NCBI RefSeq assembly: GCF_001611555.1
Contig: NZ_LSGP01000026.1
Span: 176,126-240,125 of the forward strand
Length of the DNA stretch: 64,000 bases
From: Anaerosporomusa subterranea
GTDB taxonomy: Bacteria > Bacillota > Negativicutes > Sporomusales > Acetonemataceae
Reading direction: 5' to 3'
The first letter of the stretch is position 1, and each line of letters begins with the position of its first letter. Shown in pieces: positions 44,086 through 52,963 of the stretch. The position numbers and the translations under genes are program-made. The notes under the pieces were generated by a model, which did not search any database, was not told the DNA's origin, and saw only the letters and a list, made by a program, of their open reading frames with translations.

Positions 44086-45990
44086 ATGCAAGGCTTAATT
44101 GATGTAGTCCTAGAATATATAGAAAAGGAAAAGACTAGCTATGCTATTTTCATTAATGGACGGTGGGGTACTGGGAAAACCCATTTCTGGGATAAATCAT
44201 TAAAACTGGCAATAAAGGAAAATAAAAAGAAATCTCTTGACCCTATATATGTATCCCTCTATGGGATTGCTTCTGTTGAAAAAATTTCGGAGAAGATATT
44301 TTATTCAATACATAATGTTAAGTCTGCAGCAGATTGGGTGAATGCCGCTAAGTCGGTTGCTGAAAAGTACAGTGGTATTTCGTTCAAAGTACCGTATGAT
44401 AAGATGATTGACTACTCTAAATATGTTGTGTGTTTTGACGACCTAGAGCGAGTTAATATGGATATTAAAGAAGTATTGGGATATTTTACGAGTTTAGTGG
44501 ACAGGCAGTCAGCAAAAATTATAATTATTGGCTATGAAGAAGAATTAGAAAAACACTTCTTGACAACAAATATTGAAGCAAAGATGGAAGTTGCCTTATC
44601 TACACTTAAAGATGACGAACGCCAAGATAAAAATAAGTTAATAGCTAAAACAAGAGAGTTGTTTAATGACTATAGCGTTTTTAAAAGGATTAAAGAAAAG
44701 TTGATTGGAAAGACCATTGAATTTACTCCAAATTTTGATGGCGTGATAAAGGAAATCACATCTGAATACAACGGCAAATACGGAGAATTTTTGAAAGATA
44801 ATATAAGCCTAATTCTTGATACATTTATTGTAAGCGAAACTAGAAACTTACGAATACTAAATTATGCTTTAGATGATTTTCAGAAGGTTTATCTCCATAT
44901 TATTACCAATCATAAGTCGGTCTCGGCTGAATTATCGGTAGATATGCTTAAATTCTATCTGTCATCCGCATTTGAGATTATGACAGGAGTCTATACAAGG
45001 GACGATTATAATAGCTACACGTCAAATAGCTATTGTGTCCTTGAACTTTCTGAAGAACAGATGGAAAGCATATCTGATAAAAAGGGGGAGCAAACAAAGG
45101 CGAAATCTCTAGCCCCTTTCTTACAGAAGTATTATCCAGCTTCATACAGCGAATATCCTTTTTACCCATCAATTTGGGGAATGATTTTCAATGGAATTTT
45201 TGACAGTGTTCAATTCGACAAAGAAATTGAGACTAGATACTATCCGCAGAGTGAAGAGGATATAGTTGAAAAGTTCTCAAGTTCTTACTGGGAATTTTCG
45301 GATGAAGAATTTGCAGAAACAGCAAACTCTATCTTAAGGCGTATTGAAATGGGCGAGGTACATTTTTCGCAGTACCCTAAATTGTTTTTTGCTTTTGAAG
45401 CTTTAGTCAAAACAAAATCAGTGCCACTGACAATTGAGGAATTAAAAACTCTTTTTAAGACAGGTATGGACATTATCGGTAGAAACGAGTGCATCCCAGT
45501 TAGTTTCGATACGAACTTTGAATTGTTTGATAAGAATGTTACTGGAAATTATAAGGAGATAAAGAACTATGCTTTTGGAATAAACGAACGTCTTGAAGGA
45601 AAACAAGTACATGCTACAATAAATGAATTAGAAACTTTACTTAAAACAAACGTAGATGAATTTTGTAGACTGGTTGGCTCAAAAGAAGGGGAATATAGTC
45701 TGCTGAAAATATTTAAGTTTTTATCTGTTTCTATTATTATGGAATTTGTTAAAAATGCAGAAAATAAGGATTTAATCAAATTTAGGAATGCAATGGAACG
45801 AAGATACGGTTTTTCGAATATAAGTGATTATTATATGGAGGAAACTGAGAATCTACTAAAACTTAAAACTGAGATAAGTGCATTACTTATAGAGCGTCAG
45901 CAGTCGGGTATATTCTCGCTAAAGGTACACCTCATACTGGTATTGTTAGACACAATTTCATCTGTGATTAGTCGACTTGACCGTGCATAA
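44086..45990 (+). CDS. KAP-type P-loop NTPase, only gene of the tRNA-Val islet
   Basis: 634 aa. The N-terminal NTPase has Walker A GRWGTGKT (25-32), Walker B VVCFDDLERV (Asp118-Arg122 region) and a sensor-like IIIIGYEEELEKHF (~157); these match KAP-type P-loop NTPases. The remaining ~430 residues are helical, Glu/Lys-rich and unrecognised; no membrane segment is evident, unlike many KAP proteins. AGGAGG 7 nt before ATG. Codon use is A/T-biased, unlike the neighbours. KAP and related NTPases often occur in phage-exclusion or conflict systems; a defence role is inference only. Confidence 0.8.
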   Translation: MQGLIDVVLEYIEKEKTSYAIFINGRWGTGKTHFWDKSLKLAIKENKKKSLDPIYVSLYGIASVEKISEKIFYSIHNVKSAADWVNAAKSVAEKYSGISFKVPYDKMIDYSKYVVCFDDLERVNMDIKEVLGYFTSLVDRQSAKIIIIGYEEELEKHFLTTNIEAKMEVALSTLKDDERQDKNKLIAKTRELFNDYSVFKRIKEKLIGKTIEFTPNFDGVIKEITSEYNGKYGEFLKDNISLILDTFIVSETRNLRILNYALDDFQKVYLHIITNHKSVSAELSVDMLKFYLSSAFEIMTGVYTRDDYNSYTSNSYCVLELSEEQMESISDKKGEQTKAKSLAPFLQKYYPASYSEYPFYPSIWGMIFNGIFDSVQFDKEIETRYYPQSEEDIVEKFSSSYWEFSDEEFAETANSILRRIEMGEVHFSQYPKLFFAFEALVKTKSVPLTIEELKTLFKTGMDIIGRNECIPVSFDTNFELFDKNVTGNYKEIKNYAFGINERLEGKQVHATINELETLLKTNVDEFCRLVGSKEGEYSLLKIFKFLSVSIIMEFVKNAENKDLIKFRNAMERRYGFSNISDYYMEETENLLKLKTEISALLIERQQSGIFSLKVHLILVLLDTISSVISRLDRA

Positions 45991-46154
45991 TCATAGTGGT
46001 AACACAGCAAAATTGCCTAGCCGCAGCACGTCTACATTCGTAAATTTAGATTGAAATCATGTAGTTTACGGCAGAAATAAAAAAGCCCACGAAGCCATAT
46101 ACTATACGCATCGAAGGTCATTTTGAATGTAAGTCTTGGAATTACCTTGTTTGC

Positions 46155-46204
46155 TTGACATCGAAGAGGCCAGCGGTTCGAGTCCGTTTAACCCCACCAG
46201 TAAA
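46155..46204 (+). repeat. Right attachment site (attR), 50-bp direct repeat with tRNA-Val 3' half
   Basis: An exact copy of 43804-43853. It contains half of the anticodon loop, the T-arm, acceptor 3' strand and CCA, but no 5' half, so it is not a functional tRNA. Confidence 0.93.
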
Positions 46205-46207
46205 TCT

Positions 46208-46242
46208 AAGGCTTCAAGGCAGAATGCTTTGAAGCCTTTTTT
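46208..46242 (+). terminator. Displaced original terminator of tRNA-Val
   Basis: AAGGCTTCAA and TTTGAAGCCTT followed by T6, lying just after the tRNA 3' fragment at the right end of the islet. Confidence 0.88.
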
Positions 46243-46283
46243 GTGTTCATTTAGGCAATCGGTAAAGTAAGGGGCAAGTGATT

Positions 46284-46427
46284 GACCGTAAAAACGCGAA
46301 AGGCGTTATGCGCATGCGCGAAGGGGACTGAGCGAGTGCCGCTAAAGCCGCGTTTGTGTCGCTAGGCCGGTTCATATACCCTTTGACGGCGCACGTAGTA
46401 CGCATGGCATTTTCGCGGTTCAAGGTC
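46284..46427. repeat. 144-bp imperfect palindrome
   Basis: GACCGTAAAAACGCGAAA at the left matches, inverted, TTTCGCGGTTCAAGGTC at the right; an inner ATGCGCATGCGC and GCGCACGTAGTACGCAT are also mirrored. It lies in the ~390-bp non-coding stretch between the islet and the ECF gene and holds no gene. Confidence 0.6.
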
Positions 46428-46524
46428 GTCTTCTCTCCGACTAAAGACTACATCAGTGGTCTTTCCGCTAGTCCATTTTTGGCTTGAATTTTATCGCAGC
46501 AAGTGGTAGTCTATACATGGTTAC

Positions 46525-46574
46525 GTTTCCCGCAAAAAAAAGTCGGTATTGTGCTGCAAACTGAACTGGGAAAC
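46525..46574 (+). promoter_or_regulatory. Possible structured leader of the ECF S-component gene
   Basis: GTTTCCC (46525-46531) and GGGAAAC (46568-46574) can close a 50-nt stem-loop about 60 nt before the start codon. ECF S components are often riboswitch-controlled, but this does not match the TPP, cobalamin, FMN or preQ1 motifs I know. Confidence 0.35.
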
Positions 46575-46634
46575 AAGGGATGTCTAAATTACGACTTATA
46601 TCCTAAAGGGAATAAGAGCGGAGGGAAAAAAGAA

Positions 46635-47228
46635 ATGGAAAACAGAGAACAAGCACGTCCTATTATGCGCACAAGGCAACTTACCGTTGCCGGTATGCTG
46701 GCATCAGTCAGCGCTATCCTCGGCCTTACTGGCTATGGTTTTATCCCCTTGCCGACAATTAAAGCGACGATAATGCACATTCCAGTTATTATTGGCGCTA
46801 TTTTGGAAGGTCCTGCCGTAGGTATGATGGTTGGCTTGCTGTTTGGATTGTTCAGCGTCTTCCAAAACATGACAGCACCGAATATCTTATCATTTGCACT
46901 GCTTAACCCGTTAGTATCTGTTGTTCCTAGAATCTTAATCGGGTTAATGGCATATTATTGCTACAAGCTGGTTCCGTCACGCAATGAATCGGTTCGCATC
47001 GGCGTTGGCGCCGCAGTGGGATCTCTAACGAATACGATTGGCGTCATGGGGATGATTTATTTATTATATGCCGCTGACTTTGCAGCTGCCCGGGGGCTCA
47101 ACTCTGACTCAGTGCATACAGTCATTTGGGGAATTATTCTGGCAAATGGCATTCCAGAAGCGGTTATTTCTGTTCTGATTACGATACCGGTAGTGGTTAT
47201 GCTAAAAAGGTCTACTGGACGTCGATAG
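46635..47228 (+). CDS. ECF transporter S component (substrate-binding membrane protein)
   Basis: 197 aa with about six hydrophobic helices. The block GFIPLPTIKATIMHIPVIIG followed by a glycine-rich GPAVGMMVGLLFG is the typical S-component fold used for vitamins (folate, pantothenate, riboflavin) or other trace nutrients. ATG 46635 follows GGAGGG by 9 nt. EcfA and EcfT are not nearby; S components are commonly encoded apart from the shared module. The vitamin cannot be assigned. Confidence 0.82.
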   Translation: MENREQARPIMRTRQLTVAGMLASVSAILGLTGYGFIPLPTIKATIMHIPVIIGAILEGPAVGMMVGLLFGLFSVFQNMTAPNILSFALLNPLVSVVPRILIGLMAYYCYKLVPSRNESVRIGVGAAVGSLTNTIGVMGMIYLLYAADFAAARGLNSDSVHTVIWGIILANGIPEAVISVLITIPVVVMLKRSTGRR

Positions 47229-47298
47229 GACAGATATGGCGTTATGTTGACCGGGACTTCTTAGACGCGATTAACTGACAATCAAGCTATTGATTCGA

Positions 47299-47336
47299 TA
47301 CCCTGCCTTGTTTTCAAGGTGGGGTTTGTTTTTTTC
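47299..47336 (+). terminator. Terminator of the ECF S-component gene
   Basis: ACCCTGCCTTG and CAAGGTGGGGT around TTTT, then T7. Confidence 0.85.
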
Positions 47337-47460
47337 GCAGCCTGCAAGACTCGCCCTCTAATGGTGTCTTAGTGGAGAAAAAGGAATATGGATGAGGGCT
47401 CACGGTTATATTATGAAGGCGATTTGAAGAACGGTAGTCGGACGAGGGGAGTTGCTACGT

Positions 47461-47547
47461 ATGGAAAGTCTGATGGAGGAGCTCGTGCGCTTTGACTGTG
47501 AGCAAACACTGGAGCGCTTCGTTTATGCCGAGGAGCATGCACAATGA
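47461..47547 (+). CDS. Short ORF (28 aa) overlapping the cis-prenyltransferase start
   Basis: A 28-aa acidic peptide (MESLMEELVRFDCEQTLERF...) with GGGGAG 9 nt upstream of its ATG. Its stop overlaps the next start as ATGA, the usual sign of coupled translation. It could be a small leader protein or the remnant tail of a lost gene; I do not recognise it. Confidence 0.4.
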   Translation: MESLMEELVRFDCEQTLERFVYAEEHAQ

Positions 47548-48185
47548 GATTGCCAAACCATATTGGTATTATTCCGGATGGAAATAGACGATGGGCAGAA
47601 TCTAAAGGATTGTCTAAAGAAAAAGGATATGGACCAGGGATCAATCCGGGTCTGACCCTTTTTAAGCTATGCCAGCAGGCTAAAATTAAAGAAATTACCT
47701 ATTATGGGTTTACTGTGGATAATACCAAAAGACCGACTGAACAAAGAATTGCATATACTGATGCTTGTATTAAAGCAGTAGAAATACTCTCCAAAGAGAA
47801 TGCGGATTTGCTGGTACTTGGAAATAGTGATTCGCCAATGTTTCCGAAAGAATTACTTCCATTTACTGCCCGAAGGACCTTTGGCGAGGGGGGGATAAAG
47901 GTAAATTTCCTCGTGAATTACGGGTGGGAATGGGACCTGAACTCCTTGAAGATGGCTGAACCAACGCAACGAAACATTATAAATTGTGTAAAGTCTGCTG
48001 AAGTATCTAGGGTGGATCTGATTATACGTTGGGGAGGGAGGCGGCGGTTAAGTGGTTTTCTACCTGTTCAATCCATTTATGCTGACTTTTATGTAGTGGA
48101 TGATTACTGGCCGGATTTCAAACCGGAGCATTTTTTCCAAGCATTGCAGTGGTACAAGGAGCAGGATATCACACTAGGCGGTTAG
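47544..48185 (+). CDS. Short undecaprenyl diphosphate synthase-like cis-prenyltransferase
   Basis: 213 aa, 30-40 residues shorter than typical UppS. It retains the catalytic HIGIIPDGNRRWA, a YGFTVDNTKRP region, and the C-terminal DLIIRWGGRRRLSGFLPVQS / ADFYVVDDYWPDF block where UppS has DLxIRTGGExRxSNFLLWQ. The Trp and Arg replacing Thr and Glu in the IRTGGE region suggest altered substrate binding. It is probably a paralogue, with the housekeeping uppS elsewhere in the genome. It is preceded by a coupled short ORF and stands apart from isoprenoid genes. Confidence 0.85.
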   Translation: MRLPNHIGIIPDGNRRWAESKGLSKEKGYGPGINPGLTLFKLCQQAKIKEITYYGFTVDNTKRPTEQRIAYTDACIKAVEILSKENADLLVLGNSDSPMFPKELLPFTARRTFGEGGIKVNFLVNYGWEWDLNSLKMAEPTQRNIINCVKSAEVSRVDLIIRWGGRRRLSGFLPVQSIYADFYVVDDYWPDFKPEHFFQALQWYKEQDITLGG

Positions 48186-48368
48186 TGCAGATCGTTGCCT
48201 ACATCATTTAACGAACATTTTAAAGGTCCTCGACCGAAGGGTAGGGGGCGTTTTCTTTTGCCTGCCTTCCCTATTCTGAGGCGGCTAGCTGAATAATACT
48301 CCATCACGACATTATCCCCGAGGCATATGATATACAGAATATCCATGTATGAAAAGAGGGATAGCGTG

Positions 48369-49472
48369 ATGCAAAAGATCATGACAGTTTGCGGCTCAAT
48401 CGCACCAGAACAGCTCGGTTTCACCTCTATGCACGAACATATTCTTTCAGACTGCTCGATGTTTCGAAATAGGGTCAGAAAACCCTGTTTTGTTCAAAAT
48501 CGCCACATTGTAAAACCGGAAGACAAGCTGACTCTGGCAAATCGCTCTGCTTTGCGTCATGATATCGTGTCATCGTTAGACAATATGAAGCTGGATGACG
48601 AACTGACGATGACTGCTGAAGTTGCTGATTTTATAGCCGGTGGCGGTGATTCAATTGTTGAAGTGAGCGCACCTGGGATTCGCAGTACAGCAGCTGACCT
48701 GATCGCTATTCAACGGATAGCTGAGCGTACTGGGGTTAATATTGTGGCTTCCACGGGCTTATATGCGGAAGATACCTGGCCCGTTCTGTACCGTATCATG
48801 ACCTATGACCAATTTGTACGATTCTTGCAGCGCGAGATTGACCAAGGCATTGGCGATACGGGAATCTTACCTGGGCATATTAAGGCCGCCTATGAGGTGT
48901 ACACTCCGCAATTAGCCACCTATTTGCGAGCGGCAGCTTTCGTAGCCGGTGACACAGGCCTATCGCTGCAAGTTCACCTAGGTCCAGACGTCACGCCTGA
49001 TGAGGTCCGGCAGAACGTGGCGCAGCCGCTTCTTCAAGGCGGCTGTATTCCGGAAAAGACGATTCTGTGTCACGTTCAGTATCTGATGGGTGTTCTTTCA
49101 CTGGAATACCTTGTGAACAATCCTGGCCACGTACCCTTTGACATCAGTCTGCTCAGAGAACTGCTTTCTCAGGGCTTCATTCTTTCCTTCACACCGTTAG
49201 GCTTTGAGGCAGATAACGAATCATTGGGGCTTGCCCATTACCCCGATTGGTATGCGTTGTCAGGCATGATGGCTTTGATTAAAGAGGGCTACGCCGGCCA
49301 ATTAGTCATCGGCAACGATGTATTTACTAAACTGGCTACCCGTCGCGGCGGCGGGGAAGGCTATCGGCGCCTTGCCGACTTTGTTGTGCCAGCACTAAAA
49401 AAGTGCGGCGTTTCCAGCGAAGACGTCCACAAGATTATGGTAGAGAATCCGGCCCGGATTCTGGCTTTTTAG
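48369..49472 (+). CDS. Phosphotriesterase-family metallohydrolase
   Basis: 367 aa amidohydrolase-superfamily TIM barrel. The N-terminal HEHILSD gives the HxH metal ligands; HIKAAYE contains the likely carboxylated Lys; CHVQYLM gives a His, and IGNDVFTK the final Asp. Relatives include phosphotriesterase-like lactonases and Php-type proteins. ATG 48369 follows GAGGG by 8 nt; an upstream ATG at 48327 has no site. Substrate is unknown; lactonase or ester hydrolysis is likely. Confidence 0.85.
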   Translation: MQKIMTVCGSIAPEQLGFTSMHEHILSDCSMFRNRVRKPCFVQNRHIVKPEDKLTLANRSALRHDIVSSLDNMKLDDELTMTAEVADFIAGGGDSIVEVSAPGIRSTAADLIAIQRIAERTGVNIVASTGLYAEDTWPVLYRIMTYDQFVRFLQREIDQGIGDTGILPGHIKAAYEVYTPQLATYLRAAAFVAGDTGLSLQVHLGPDVTPDEVRQNVAQPLLQGGCIPEKTILCHVQYLMGVLSLEYLVNNPGHVPFDISLLRELLSQGFILSFTPLGFEADNESLGLAHYPDWYALSGMMALIKEGYAGQLVIGNDVFTKLATRRGGGEGYRRLADFVVPALKKCGVSSEDVHKIMVENPARILAF

Positions 49473-49913
49473 CGTGGTTTTCTATTTATTACCGCTTACT
49501 TTTGATAACGTTTGTTCCTGAACTAATTATAAACATGTGTTCTGAGAGGCGAAGCGAGTGAACCGTACAATGATAATGCCGTCTTTGTCTATAAATGTCA
49601 TGTGTAGCATGATATCAGTAGAGAGTACCCACGTTGCGAAAGCGTGGGTAATTATTTTGGCTCTTGCCTTAACAAGCACGATTGGGAATACTATAGATGA
49701 TCATCCACTATGTAGGGCATTCCATACCCTGAGCTTGGGAACAGGACAATTGACGTTCCTTGTCGAAAATAGGAAAATGTACAGAGTATTCCCGACTATC
49801 GGGGTATTGACATACAGAAGGTGGAGTGACAAACGTGAATAATGCGTTCGCCCACTACACGGAGGCACTGATTCATTTTAGTGTACGGTGATTTATTCAA
49901 GGGGGGAATAGAT
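49473..49913 (+). other. 440-bp region upstream of queC; one hairpin, no clear gene
   Basis: A stem TACCCACG/CGTGGGTA with a following T-rich tract lies at 49627-49656 and probably ends the preceding transcript. An open frame at 49558-49842 runs through this hairpin, has no family resemblance and is not accepted as a gene. I looked for a preQ1 riboswitch before queC and did not recognise one. Confidence 0.5.
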
Positions 49914-50570
49914 ATGAACGAAAACGGCGCAATGGTGGTCTTCAGTGGCGGTCAAGATAGTACAACCTGTTTGTTTTGGGCGCTGGAACGATTTAAGAAT
50001 GTTGAGGCAGTAACATTTGATTATAATCAACGGCATAAACTAGAGATCGAATGTGCCAAGAACATTGCCAAAGAATTTGGCGTGCAGCATACGATTCTAG
50101 ATATGTCGCTGCTAAGTCAGTTGACAGCTAACGCTCTGACTCGTGAAGATATTGCAATTGCCAAAGGCAGCGATGGAGAGTTGCCCACGACATTTGTTGA
50201 TGGGCGAAACATGCTATTTCTCACGTTCGCTGCAGTGCTGGCAAAACAGAAAAATCTCAGGCATATAGTGACAGGAGTCTGCGAGACAGACTTCAGCGGA
50301 TACCCCGACTGTCGAGACATTTTTGTCAAATCACTCAATGTGACCTTGAATTTAGCCATGGACTACCAGTTTGTGGTACATACGCCGCTGATGTGGATCA
50401 ATAAGGCGCAGACTTGGGAGATGGCGGACGTCATGGGTAAACTTGATTTTATCCGAGAAAAAACGTTAACCTGTTATTACGGGATTCTGGGGAGCGGGTG
50501 CGGGCAATGCCCGGCCTGTGTTTTGAGGAATAATGGGTTACAAGAATACTTAATCTCAAGGGGAAGATAA
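49914..50570 (+). CDS. queC: 7-cyano-7-deazaguanine synthase
   Basis: 218 aa. Converts 7-carboxy-7-deazaguanine to preQ0 using ATP and ammonia. The ATP-pyrophosphatase motif SGGQDS is at residues 11-16, and the zinc-binding Cys cluster CGQCPAC is near the C-terminus. ATG 49914 follows GGGGGG by 7 nt. It is 1 bp from queD, and queE follows, forming a compact queuosine precursor operon. Confidence 0.96.
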   Translation: MNENGAMVVFSGGQDSTTCLFWALERFKNVEAVTFDYNQRHKLEIECAKNIAKEFGVQHTILDMSLLSQLTANALTREDIAIAKGSDGELPTTFVDGRNMLFLTFAAVLAKQKNLRHIVTGVCETDFSGYPDCRDIFVKSLNVTLNLAMDYQFVVHTPLMWINKAQTWEMADVMGKLDFIREKTLTCYYGILGSGCGQCPACVLRNNGLQEYLISRGR

Positions 50571-50571
50571 C

Positions 50572-50955
50572 ATGAAAATAAAAGCAAAAAAGGGATTCCA
50601 TTTTGATGCCGCTCACTGCCTGCCTGGGCATAGCGGTAAATGTGCTTCGATGCATGGACATACCTACCGACTGGAAGTTGTCGTTGCGCGAAAGGACGGC
50701 GGGATTATTGCTGATGGATCAAGTGAGGGAATGATTATCGATTTTGGCGATCTAAACCGAATCGTCAAGGAAGAAATCCTTGATAAGGTTGATCACCAAT
50801 GCTTGAACGATCTGTTTGACTTCCGCACCACGTCAGAGAATCTCGCAGCCCACTTCTTTACTATCTTGAATGAGCGACTACATGCAAACGACATTGTCCT
50901 AGAACGAATCCTCTTGTGGGAAAGTAACACTTCGTGTGTTGAGGTTGAACGATGA
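50572..50955 (+). CDS. queD: 6-carboxytetrahydropterin synthase
   Basis: 127 aa PTPS-fold enzyme that forms 6-carboxytetrahydropterin from dihydroneopterin triphosphate. The zinc ligands are in FDAAHCLPGHSGKC and MHGHTYRLEV, with the catalytic Cys between, and the C-terminal WESNTSCVEV Glu is typical. Its stop overlaps queE by 4 nt. Confidence 0.95.
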   Translation: MKIKAKKGFHFDAAHCLPGHSGKCASMHGHTYRLEVVVARKDGGIIADGSSEGMIIDFGDLNRIVKEEILDKVDHQCLNDLFDFRTTSENLAAHFFTILNERLHANDIVLERILLWESNTSCVEVER

Positions 50956-51548
50956 CGATTGTCAGGTATCCGATCGTCGAGGTTTTCGAGAGCCTTCAGG
51001 GCGAAGGGACGCATTCGGGTATCGGCGCGACATTCGTCCGGCTTGCAGGATGCAACCTACGCTGTTCGTGGTGCGATACGACCCACTCTTTTGCTGTTGA
51101 TAAAGCAACGACGTACACCACGGGTGAGTTAATCGAAGCCTTTTCGTTCAAACAGCCGCTTGTCGTAATCACCGGCGGCGAACCCACTCTTCACGATCTG
51201 GGACCGCTGGTGCGCGAGCTTCATAACCGGAAAAAGTATGTTTGTATCGAAACGAATGGAACAAACCCCATACCTATAGAATGGGGGATAAACTGGATCA
51301 CGGTATCGCCAAAACCGCAAAGTGGATACACGATCACATGTCCGGCGGATGAACTGAAATATGTGGTTGATGATGAATTCAAACTCGAGTTTATCCGATT
51401 CGATCTTGTGAAGCAGGGGCGAGTATTTCTTCAAATCGAGAGTGGTCGCCTAGAATCCGCAAAAAAGGCCTACGATATGATCATCAGGAATCCGGACCTG
51501 CATTTGCGCTTGGGGGTTCAACTACACAAGGTGGTTGGATTTGAGTAA
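50952..51548 (+). CDS. queE: 7-carboxy-7-deazaguanine synthase (radical SAM)
   Basis: 198 aa. The SAM-binding cluster is CNLRCSWC (Cys34, 38, 41), next to FESLQGEGTHSGIGATF, and the GGE motif is VITGGEPTL. The spacing CxxxCxxC is the standard radical-SAM pattern, although many QueE enzymes have a longer insertion between the first two Cys. queF and tgt are not present; this operon stops at preQ0. Confidence 0.95.
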   Translation: MTIVRYPIVEVFESLQGEGTHSGIGATFVRLAGCNLRCSWCDTTHSFAVDKATTYTTGELIEAFSFKQPLVVITGGEPTLHDLGPLVRELHNRKKYVCIETNGTNPIPIEWGINWITVSPKPQSGYTITCPADELKYVVDDEFKLEFIRFDLVKQGRVFLQIESGRLESAKKAYDMIIRNPDLHLRLGVQLHKVVGFE

Positions 51549-52039
51549 GACGAATTGTATAAAGAATCATGGATCGTTCAGTTGATAAGCAATGAGAGGC
51601 TAAAACTCTTGTGTTTATCTTTCTGCCTGTCGCAGACCAGTGGTGACAATGTCCTATGTAACTAGGTGTTGGCCGCTCAGTGGCCAACACCGCCCCGGCT
51701 TCGATAAAACAAAAGGCTCTTTGCTTGCAGATTTTCTGCAGCCAGAGGGCCTTTCCTGTTGCCGGGGTTGCATGCGACAGCGCTTCACTCGAGGGTACAA
51801 GACATATTAAGGTGGTGTGTATATGAAGCAGGCTGAATAGTTATTGCTGGAAAATATTTCATCAAAGCATTACCTCTGTTTACAGGATTTATCATTTGTT
51901 CGGCGAAAAAGGATAATATTGAACAAAAAGTCTGTTATAACTTCTGCCTTTGCTGAGCGGCGCGGGAAGCTTGAAGGGTAGCAAGGGACAATCGTGAAAG
52001 GCGGTTAAGTACTGAACAAAGGAAGCGAGGCAAGGTCTA
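51549..52039. other. 490-bp non-coding region with two hairpins
   Basis: A perfect 10-bp stem (GGTGTTGGCC/GGCCAACACC, 51665-51691) with no T-run, and a second longer stem from AAAGGCTCT to AGAGGGCCTTT (51711-51753) that may terminate the queCDE transcript. No credible gene is seen in the rest. Confidence 0.5.
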
Positions 52040-52963
52040 TTGGAGAATCAAAAACGAAAACAGGCGGAAATCGTTCTTCTTATCATTATTGTTATCTGGG
52101 GGATTAATACTCCAGTAATAAAGATTGGCCTTATGGCGGTGGAACCGCTCGCTTTCAATGCCATGCGGTTACTTATTGCCGCTGCATTATCTTGTGTGGC
52201 GTTGTTGTTGTCAAAAACATACAGACCAATAACTAGGAAAGCGTGGAGGCAAATAGCCGCGATAAGCGTATTAGGGTATTTCATGAACCAAATCCTGATT
52301 GTATTTGGCATACCTCAAACGACCGCGGGAAACGCTGCATTGATGTTAGCAACTCTGCCGGTGGACATAGCGTTAATAAATCGCATACTTAAAATTGAAC
52401 CTATATCTCGGAAAACGGCCATAGGAATTTGCATTGGGTTATCCGGCGTATTTCTTGTTGTGCTAGGTTCCGATAAGGAATTGAGCTTGTCCGGACAGCA
52501 TCTTGCGGGGGCCTTACTCATTCTGTCAGGCCAGTTTTGTTATGGGTATTATACAGTGCTGTTCAAGCAGATGAATGATGAGTATTCAATCTACCAGATT
52601 GGCGCATGCGTTATGACTGCCAACGCGTTACTATTCTGTTTGCTTGCATTGCCGAACCTGTCCCAAGTCCAGTTCACCAGCATTCCCACTTCGGCATGGT
52701 TTAGCATTATCTTCTCCGGGATCTTTGCTTTATCTCTAGCAAACATTGTCTGGATCTGGACAGTCGGGATTCTCGGTAGTACGAAAGCAGCATTGTATCA
52801 AAACCTTTGTCCCATAGTGTCTATTGCCTTTGCATGGGTCTATTTAGACGAAGGCTTTGGGACTTTGCAATGGATTGGCGCAGCAGTAGCTTTCCTCGGG
52901 CTATATTTAACGCGAAATTTACCATCCAGGCGGTGTCTGAAACTAAGGACAGACGAAATTTAA
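52040..52963 (+). CDS. EamA/DMT-family permease
   Basis: 307 aa with ten hydrophobic helices in two EamA repeats (WGINTPVIKIGLM and GQFCYGYYTVLFKQM). Such proteins export amino acids, metabolites or drugs. TTG start at 52040; GAGG lies 14-17 nt upstream, so initiation is weakly supported. It stands alone. The C-terminal tail after helix 10 is short and basic. Confidence 0.88.
   Translation: MENQKRKQAEIVLLIIIVIWGINTPVIKIGLMAVEPLAFNAMRLLIAAALSCVALLLSKTYRPITRKAWRQIAAISVLGYFMNQILIVFGIPQTTAGNAALMLATLPVDIALINRILKIEPISRKTAIGICIGLSGVFLVVLGSDKELSLSGQHLAGALLILSGQFCYGYYTVLFKQMNDEYSIYQIGACVMTANALLFCLLALPNLSQVQFTSIPTSAWFSIIFSGIFALSLANIVWIWTVGILGSTKAALYQNLCPIVSIAFAWVYLDEGFGTLQWIGAAVAFLGLYLTRNLPSRRCLKLRTDEI

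Larger units (their letters stand above)
43804..46204 (+). mobile_element. 2.35-kb tRNA-Val islet carrying one NTPase gene, no integrase
   Basis: The DNA between two perfect 50-bp copies of the tRNA-Val 3' half is markedly A+T-richer than its surroundings. The left copy is part of the intact tRNA, and the right copy is a tRNA fragment next to a second terminator (46208), as expected when an element integrates at a tRNA 3' end and restores it. It carries one intact gene (KAP-type NTPase). No recombinase, replication or transfer gene is present, so mobilisation would have to be in trans or the element is a remnant. Confidence 0.85.

Noticed and set aside
43890..46154. CRISPR, integrase or toxin-antitoxin genes in the tRNA-Val islet
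   Set aside because: No spaced repeats and no second credible frame besides the NTPase were found on either strand.
49558..49842. Open frame of 94 codons before queC
   Set aside because: It runs through a strong terminator-like hairpin, lacks a ribosome site and has no family resemblance.
49473..49913. preQ1 riboswitch upstream of queC
   Set aside because: No stem plus A-rich tail of the known preQ1 classes is recognisable.
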